This document shows, piece after piece, positions 58,990-64,000 of a stretch of DNA of 64,000 nucleotides (position 1 is the stretch's first letter; the number at the start of each line of letters is the position of its first letter). The stretch comes from Streptomyces monashensis (GTDB lineage: Bacteria > Actinomycetota > Actinomycetes > Streptomycetales > Streptomycetaceae): assembly GCF_001866665.1 (NCBI RefSeq), contig NZ_MLYO01000045.1, positions 1 to 64,000 on the forward strand, given 5' to 3'. The translations under genes and the position numbers were made by a program. The notes beneath the pieces are model-generated. The model saw only the letters and a list, made by a program, of their open reading frames with translations, was not told the origin of the DNA and did not search any database.

Positions 58990-59391
58990 CTAGCCCCGCC
59001 CCAGATATTCGATCAGTCGTTCGAATCTGGTCCGCCACACGGCCTCGTTCTCCCCTTCGCCCCGGAACTCCCGGGTGAAGCGCAGCACGCTCGCCGTGTC
59101 ACCGTCGCGCTCCAGGTGGAACCGGAGCCGGCCGCCGCCCTCCAGGGTGTACTCGGCGACCCGGTCCACGTCCCAGGCCGTGACCCGGCCGGAGCCCAGC
59201 TCGGGCAGGCTGACCGCCCCGTCCAGCCGGGGCTGGAGAAAGCCGACGGCGGTGCACCACCCCGAGAGTCCCTCAGGGGTGGCCACCGCCGGCCAGACGT
59301 CCTCCATGCGCTTCGGGAGCCGCACCAGGAAGTGGAGTATGTGCGCGTTCCCGTGGGTCTGGCTGGTGCCCTGTGCGATGGAACCGCTCAT
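58990..59391 (-). CDS. SRPBCC-family protein (START-like fold)
   Basis: 133 residues. Pattern HGNAHILHFLVRLPKRMEDV, WPAVATPEGLSGWCTAVGFL, then FHLERDGDTASVLRFTREFR fits an AHSA1/START-like hydrophobic-ligand fold. TAG stop abuts the previous gene's stop on the other strand (58989/58990). Function unknown; no obvious tie to the cytochrome genes next door. Confidence 0.83.
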   Translation of the reverse strand: MSGSIAQGTSQTHGNAHILHFLVRLPKRMEDVWPAVATPEGLSGWCTAVGFLQPRLDGAVSLPELGSGRVTAWDVDRVAEYTLEGGGRLRFHLERDGDTASVLRFTREFRGEGENEAVWRTRFERLIEYLGRG

Positions 59392-59416
59392 GACACCAGT
59401 GTCACCGACCCCGCGG

Positions 59417-60523
59417 TCACACGCCCGCGTACGAGTGCTTGCCCGTGACGAAGATGTTGACGCCGTAGTAGTTGAACAGCCAGCAGCCGAAGGCGATCAT
59501 CGCCAGGTAGGCGGCCTTGCGGCCCTTCCAGCCAGCCGTCGCGCGCGCGTGCAGGTAGCAGGCGTAGGCGACCCAGGTGATGAAGGACCAGGTCTCCTTC
59601 GGGTCCCAGTTCCAGTAGCGGCCCCAGGCGTCGCCCGCCCAGATCGCGCCCGCGATGATCGTGAACGTCCACAGCGGGAAGACGGCCGCGTTGATCCGGT
59701 AGGCGAACTTGTCCAGCGAGGCCGAGGCGGGCAGCCGCTCCAGCACCGAGGTCGCGAAGGCGCCGGGCTTGCCGCCGGTCTGGAGCTTGGTCTCGTAGGA
59801 GTCCTTGAACAGGTACAGGATCGTGGCGACCGCGCCCACGTAGAAGACCGCGCCGCAGAAGATGGCGGTGGAGACGTGGATGTAGAGCCAGTACGAGTGC
59901 AGGGCCGGGACCAGCTGGTCGCTCGCCGTGTAGAGGACGGTGACCGCGAGGCCGAGATCGAGCAGGACCGTGGTGATCAGGAAGAGGCCGAGCCAGCGCA
60001 CGTTCTTCTTCAGGGCCAGCAGCGCGAGGTACACGCCGACGGCGACCGTGGAGAAGGTGATGTTGAACTCGTACATGTTGCCCCACGGGGCACGCTCCAC
60101 GGAGGCCGCGCGGGCGACGACGCCGGCCAGCTCCACCAGGAACGCGAGCACCGTGAGGGAGACCGCGACCCGGCCGAACAGGTCGCCCTGCGCGTCGCCG
60201 CCGTGCGCGCCGGGGCCGTCCGGCACGTCCCGGGCGCCGGACGCCGCGCGCACGACGACCTTCGGCCGCTCCAGCACGGCGGTGCCCCCCGCCTTCTTGA
60301 CGGTCACGGCGGGGCCGCCCGCCTTCTCCCGCGCCTCGCCCTCGGCGGTCAGCGCGCTGGCCGTACGGGCCACCTTGCTGCGGCTGCCGAAGATCCATTC
60401 GAGGATGTACGCGAAGAAGGCCAGGGTGTAGACGGCCATGGACGAGTAGATGAGCGTGTTGCTCATGCTCGCCAGATGTTCGTTGGTGGCGACGGCCAGC
60501 TCGGTCGCGGCGGCGAGAGTCAC
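59417..60523 (-). CDS. ccsB: Cytochrome c biogenesis protein CcsB/ResC
   Basis: 368 residues, polytopic membrane protein. The heme-handling WWD motif region is visible as WGRYWNWDPKETWSFITW (near 299), typical of CcsA/ResC-type heme-delivery proteins. Works with ResB in System II c-type cytochrome maturation. GTG start 60523 overlaps the resB stop by 4 bases. Confidence 0.94.
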   Translation of the reverse strand: MTLAAATELAVATNEHLASMSNTLIYSSMAVYTLAFFAYILEWIFGSRSKVARTASALTAEGEAREKAGGPAVTVKKAGGTAVLERPKVVVRAASGARDVPDGPGAHGGDAQGDLFGRVAVSLTVLAFLVELAGVVARAASVERAPWGNMYEFNITFSTVAVGVYLALLALKKNVRWLGLFLITTVLLDLGLAVTVLYTASDQLVPALHSYWLYIHVSTAIFCGAVFYVGAVATILYLFKDSYETKLQTGGKPGAFATSVLERLPASASLDKFAYRINAAVFPLWTFTIIAGAIWAGDAWGRYWNWDPKETWSFITWVAYACYLHARATAGWKGRKAAYLAMIAFGCWLFNYYGVNIFVTGKHSYAGV

Positions 60524-62220
60524 TTCTCAGCCCCTTCGGGTACGACGGAAGATTCGGTGGAGTCGTCGTCGGCGTCGGGGGCTCCCGGCGCCTGGTCGTA
60601 GAGGGTTCCGGCGAGGTCGCCCAGTTCCTCGGGCACCTTGGCGGACTCGCTGCGGCCGAGCCCGGCCATCTCGACGACCGTCACGCCGTCGGCGCCGCGC
60701 ACCGCGCGCACCCACACCCGGCGCCGCTGGATGAACAGGGACCCGGCCAGGCCGAAGATCGCGGCGACGGCGCCGCCGAGCGCCCAGCCGCTACCGGGCT
60801 CCTGGACGATCTCGAAGCCGGCCCACTGCTTGATGTCCTTCTCGAAGGTGATCGAGCCGGCGCCGTTCGGCAGCGTCATGGTGTCGCCGGGCTGGAGCAG
60901 CTTCTTCAGCAGCTGGCCCTTGGAGTCCTTGAACTCCTTCATGTGCGTCTTGTCGAGCTGGTACACGCTCTGCGGGATGCCCGAGTCCACGCCGAGGTCG
61001 CCGTGGTAGGCGTTCACCGCGAGCAGCGGGTTCACCAGCGCCGGGAACGCCGAGAGCATCGTGCCGCTCTTCGGGTCGAAGGTCGGCACGAAGAAGGCCT
61101 GGAAGCCGAGCTGTTCCGAGACGCCCTGCCCGTTCCTGTAGCCGTCCATCACCTTGATCACGCCGTTGGAGGTGACGTTGCCGTCGAGCGGCAGCAGCGG
61201 CACGGCGTCGTGGTAGACGACCTTGCCCTTGCCGTCGCGGACGGTGACGACGGGCGCGTAGCCGTGGCTGACGAGGTAGACCTTGGAGTCGCCGATGTGC
61301 AGCGGGGAGTTGACCTTGATGGTGGCCGACTGCTCCTTGCCGTACGCGCCCTTGCTGTAGTCGATGTTCGCCTGGTAGGTGCGCGGCGTGCCGCGGTTGG
61401 GGCCGCTGACCTCGTAGGTGCCGGTGAACTTCGTCAGGTCGAAGCTGAACGGTTCGAGGTCGTCGTTCTGGAACATGCTGCCGGACTTGAAGTCGTCGTA
61501 CTGGAGGATCGAGTTGGAGAACCCGTCCCCCTCGACGACCAGCTTGGTGCCGTCCGACTTGTACATCTGGCCCCAGGCGAAGGCGATCAGCAGCACGATC
61601 AGGGCGATGTGGAAGACCAGGTTGCCCAGTTCGCGCACATAGCCCTTCTCGGCGGCGACCGCGTCACCGGCGACATGGGCGCGGAACCGCTTCTTCTTCA
61701 GCAGCGCGAGCGCGGCCTCGCGGACCTTCTCGGGATCCTCGGTGGTGCGCCAGGTGGTGTAGGCGGGCAGCCGGTTCAGCCGCTTGGGAGCGCCCGGCGG
61801 GCGGCCGCGCAGCTGACCGACGAACTGCCAGGCGCGCGGGATGATGCAGCCGATGAGGGAGACGAACAGCAGGATGTAGATCGCGGAGAACCACACCGAG
61901 CTGTAGACGTGGAACAGGCCGAGCTTGTCGTAGATCGGCGCGAGCGTCCTGTGGGCCTTGCGGAAGTCGTCGACCTTGTTGAGGTCGGCGCCGGACTGCG
62001 GGATCAGCGAGCCGGGGATCGCGGCGAGCGAGAGCATCAGGAGCAGCAGCAGCGCGACCCGCATGGAGGTCAGCTGCCGCCAGAACCAGCGGGCCCAGCC
62101 GATGACGCCGAGGCCGGCCGGGGCGGAGAACTCCTCCTGCGGAGCCGTGGACAGCTGGGAGCCGGCCGCGCCCAGCTCCTCCTGGTCCCGGCTGCTCTTG
62201 TCGGTGTCGGTTGCGCTCAT
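60520..62220 (-). CDS. resB: Cytochrome c biogenesis protein ResB
   Basis: 566 residues, membrane protein with three N-terminal helices and a large extracytoplasmic part. Family pattern WARWFWRQLTSMRVALLLLL, YSSVWFSAIYILLFVSLIGC, RFRAHVAGDAVAAEKGYVRE, then NLVFHIALIVLLIAFAWGQM. Partner of CcsB in heme delivery to apocytochromes. ATG 62220. Coupled to ccsB. Confidence 0.95.
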   Translation of the reverse strand: MSATDTDKSSRDQEELGAAGSQLSTAPQEEFSAPAGLGVIGWARWFWRQLTSMRVALLLLLMLSLAAIPGSLIPQSGADLNKVDDFRKAHRTLAPIYDKLGLFHVYSSVWFSAIYILLFVSLIGCIIPRAWQFVGQLRGRPPGAPKRLNRLPAYTTWRTTEDPEKVREAALALLKKKRFRAHVAGDAVAAEKGYVRELGNLVFHIALIVLLIAFAWGQMYKSDGTKLVVEGDGFSNSILQYDDFKSGSMFQNDDLEPFSFDLTKFTGTYEVSGPNRGTPRTYQANIDYSKGAYGKEQSATIKVNSPLHIGDSKVYLVSHGYAPVVTVRDGKGKVVYHDAVPLLPLDGNVTSNGVIKVMDGYRNGQGVSEQLGFQAFFVPTFDPKSGTMLSAFPALVNPLLAVNAYHGDLGVDSGIPQSVYQLDKTHMKEFKDSKGQLLKKLLQPGDTMTLPNGAGSITFEKDIKQWAGFEIVQEPGSGWALGGAVAAIFGLAGSLFIQRRRVWVRAVRGADGVTVVEMAGLGRSESAKVPEELGDLAGTLYDQAPGAPDADDDSTESSVVPEGAEK

Positions 62221-62223
62221 CGG

Positions 62224-62994
62224 TCAGATCCCCACAGTGAAGCCGTTGGACCAGGTCTGCATCTGCTGCACCAGGCTGTCCCAGGCGCCGGTCAGCAGCA
62301 GCACACCGGTCGCGATCATCATCGTGCCGCCGATGCGCATCACCCACACATAGTGGCGCTTGACCCAGCCGAAGGCGCCGAGCGCCTTGCGGAAGGCGAG
62401 GGCGGCGAGCACGAACGGCACACCGAGGCCCACGCAGTAGGCGATCATCAGCACGGCGCCGCGTCCGGCGCTCGACTGGTTCATGGACAGGAGGTTCACG
62501 GAGGCGAGGGTCGGTCCGATGCAGGGCGTCCAGCCGATGCCGAACAGGGCGCCGAGGACGGGCGCGCCGATCAGGCCGGCGGTGGGCCGCTTGTGGAAGC
62601 GGAACTCGCGCTGGGTGAGCCAGGGCATCAGCCCCATGAAGAAGACGCCCATGACGATCATGAGTACGCCGAGCACCTTGGACAGCGTGTCCTGGTACTC
62701 GCGCAGGGTGGAGCCGAAGAAGCCGAACAGCGCCCCGCCGGAGACGAACACGGCGCTGAAGCCGAGCACGAACAGCGCGGCTCCGCCGATCATCCGCCCG
62801 CGCCGGGCCTCGGCCAGATCGGTGCCGGCGACGCCCGTGACGTACGAGAGATAGCCGGGCACCAGAGGCAGCACGCAGGGCGAGAAGAAGGAGACGAGCC
62901 CGCCGAGCAGGGCCACCGGCAGGGCGACGAGCAGAGCGCCGTTGAGCACCGTCTGGTTCTCGCCCGTCACCGCGAGCGTCACGAGGGCACTCAC
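62224..62994 (-). CDS. ccdA: Thiol-disulfide transporter CcdA
   Basis: 256 residues with six helices. Both redox cysteines are in the expected motifs: VSFFSPCVLPLVPGYLSYV and IGWTPCIGPTLASVNL. Passes electrons from cytoplasmic thioredoxin to extracytoplasmic ResA, needed for heme attachment. GTG 62994, one base after the resA stop. Confidence 0.95.
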   Translation of the reverse strand: MSALVTLAVTGENQTVLNGALLVALPVALLGGLVSFFSPCVLPLVPGYLSYVTGVAGTDLAEARRGRMIGGAALFVLGFSAVFVSGGALFGFFGSTLREYQDTLSKVLGVLMIVMGVFFMGLMPWLTQREFRFHKRPTAGLIGAPVLGALFGIGWTPCIGPTLASVNLLSMNQSSAGRGAVLMIAYCVGLGVPFVLAALAFRKALGAFGWVKRHYVWVMRIGGTMMIATGVLLLTGAWDSLVQQMQTWSNGFTVGI

Positions 62995-62995
62995 G

Positions 62996-63586
62996 TCACT
63001 TCTCCGCCAGGACCGGCTTGAGCATCTTCAGCAGCGCCGTGTCGTCCAGCGCCTCCAGGGCCCGCGCGGCGACCTTGCCGTGCTTGTCGATGACGAGCGT
63101 CGACGGGATCAGCTGCGGGTTGAGGGTGCCCTTCTTGAAGCGGAGCATCAGCCTGCCCGTCGGGTCGTACAGGCTCGGGTAGTCGATCCCGTGTTCCTTC
63201 TCGAAGTTCACCGCGGGCGTGGTGCTCGTGTCCCGGGTGTTGATCCCGACGAACTGCACGCCCTTGCCCTCGTAGGTCTTCGAGACCTTGGCGAAGTACG
63301 ACGCCTCTTCCCGGCACGGGCTGCACCACGAGCCCCAGACGTTCACGACGACGACCTGGCCCTTGAAGGACGCCACGTCGAGCGTCCTGCCGTCGATGGT
63401 CTCGCCGGACAGGTCCGGGGCCGCGTCGCGCTTGCCGAGGGGGGCGGTGGAGATGCCGTTGTTGCCGGTGACGAAGTTGGTGTTGCCACCGCCGCCGGAG
63501 GTGCCGCCCTTGCCGCACGCGGACAGGGTCAGGGCCGCGGCAGCGGCTACGGCGCTGAGCAGGGCGGCACGGCTACGGGTACTCAT
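62996..63586 (-). CDS. resA: Thioredoxin-like lipoprotein ResA/TlpA
   Basis: 196 residues. Lipobox LTLSAC (Cys24), Gly-rich spacer, thioredoxin fold with the CXXC active site WGSWCSPCREEA (Cys88, Cys91). Reduces apocytochrome thiols on the outside of the membrane. ATG 63586. First gene of the ccs/res block. Confidence 0.94.
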   Translation of the reverse strand: MSTRSRAALLSAVAAAAALTLSACGKGGTSGGGGNTNFVTGNNGISTAPLGKRDAAPDLSGETIDGRTLDVASFKGQVVVVNVWGSWCSPCREEASYFAKVSKTYEGKGVQFVGINTRDTSTTPAVNFEKEHGIDYPSLYDPTGRLMLRFKKGTLNPQLIPSTLVIDKHGKVAARALEALDDTALLKMLKPVLAEK

Positions 63587-63705
63587 GTGAAAAGTTTCGC
63601 ATGACGGTTCCGGGGATTTCGCGCACCCCCCTGCCGGGCGGAAAACCGCATTTCAGGGCGTACTTACACGGGACATTTCCGACAAGAAGGAACGCGCGCG
63701 GGACG

Positions 63706-64000
63706 TCAGGCGAGGAAGGTCTTCCAGCCGCCGGCGGGCGCCTGCCCGGGGGCCAGGGTGCGCAGCTTGGCCAGCACCTCGGGCTTCTGCACGTCGATCC
63801 AGTCGGCGAACTGCCGGAAGGAGACGAGGCGGACGTCGGCGCCCTTCTCCTTCGCCTGCGCGATGTGCTTGAAGGCCTTCTCGACGGCGTCCATGTAGAT
63901 GCCGCCGTTCCAGTGCTCGAAGTGGTTGCCGATGAAGAACGGTGCCCGGTTCGAGAAGTACGCCCGCTTGAAGCCGGCGATGTACGCCCCGGCCGCCTGC
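63706..64000 (-). CDS. Polysaccharide deacetylase-like protein (C-terminal part, cut by window edge)
   Basis: The reading enters from the window edge: QAAGAYIAGFKRAYFSNRAP, then FFIGNHFEHWNGGIYMDAVE, to VSFRQFADWIDVQKPEVLAK and the stop at 63706. These blocks match the C-terminal end of secreted polysaccharide-deacetylase-like proteins of Streptomyces that lie next to the cytochrome c genes. The catalytic part is outside the window, so the call is tentative. Confidence 0.62.
   Translation of the reverse strand, partial: QAAGAYIAGFKRAYFSNRAPFFIGNHFEHWNGGIYMDAVEKAFKHIAQAKEKGADVRLVSFRQFADWIDVQKPEVLAKLRTLAPGQAPAGGWKTFLA

Noticed and set aside
60943-63021. 692-residue plus-strand frame over the cytochrome c genes
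   Set aside because: Antisense shadow of resB and ccdA, which have clear membrane topology and motifs on the minus strand.

Overview
The window is high-GC, gene-dense actinobacterial DNA, almost certainly a Streptomyces chromosome. The evidence is strong GC3 bias, frequent GTG starts, futalosine-pathway menaquinone genes, AfsR/SARP regulators, a Tad pilus locus and rare TTA codons limited to regulatory-type genes. The backbone is conserved; several accessory blocks are set into it.

Layout. 1-812: 5' part of mqnC. 886-11504 (minus): one long Tad/Flp pilus operon, read from cpaB through the ATPases, platform proteins, Flp pilin and TadE/G pseudopilins, then a LysM-BTAD membrane protein and the prepilin peptidase. 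11774-26952: an accessory island with a type VII-like core (EssC/EccC ATPase with an FHA-like N-terminus, a WXG100 protein, a second small helical protein and a 953-residue candidate substrate), lipoproteins and small membrane proteins. A lipoprotein plus secreted-protein gene pair is present at both ends of this island in opposite orientations. 27160-28498: a GntR regulator and three tightly coupled small genes. 28833-32432: mqnA, a cold-shock gene, an XRE-cupin regulator diverging from azlCD, and a small secreted peptide. 32495-38465: an AfsR-like regulator carrying a TTA codon, a small SARP, a degenerate ATP-grasp protein and a LysR regulator. 38640-42369: an acyl-CoA synthetase, a MaoC hydratase separated from it by two inverted repeats, and a TetR regulator. 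43291-48337: mqnE, an Lrp regulator, ubiX, mqnP and mqnL, with a two-repeat CRISPR-like relic between ubiX and mqnP. 48414-58989: signalling-type accessory genes, namely a pair sharing a GDNVNM-type motif, a Ser/Thr kinase with a ricin-type lectin end, a TetR regulator, a cytosine deaminase, a stand-alone condensation domain, and a P-loop NTPase coupled to a membrane-anchored periplasmic-binding-like protein. 58990-64000 (minus): an SRPBCC protein, the System II cytochrome c maturation cluster ccsB-resB-ccdA-resA, and the end of a deacetylase-like gene.

How the genes fit together. The mqn genes and ubiX feed menaquinone synthesis by the futalosine route (MqnA makes the first intermediate; MqnE and MqnC are radical-SAM steps; MqnP and MqnL prenylate and decarboxylate, with UbiX supplying prenyl-FMN). 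The Ccs/Res/Ccd genes assemble c-type cytochromes that are downstream partners of menaquinone, so the backbone is respiratory. The Tad operon looks complete and ends with its own processing peptidase. The type VII-like island lacks EccB, EccD, EccE and mycosin homologues inside the window.

Most protein names rest on motif recognition by eye; no database search was possible. Most other translatable frames are out-of-frame shadows typical of 70+% GC DNA and were left out.
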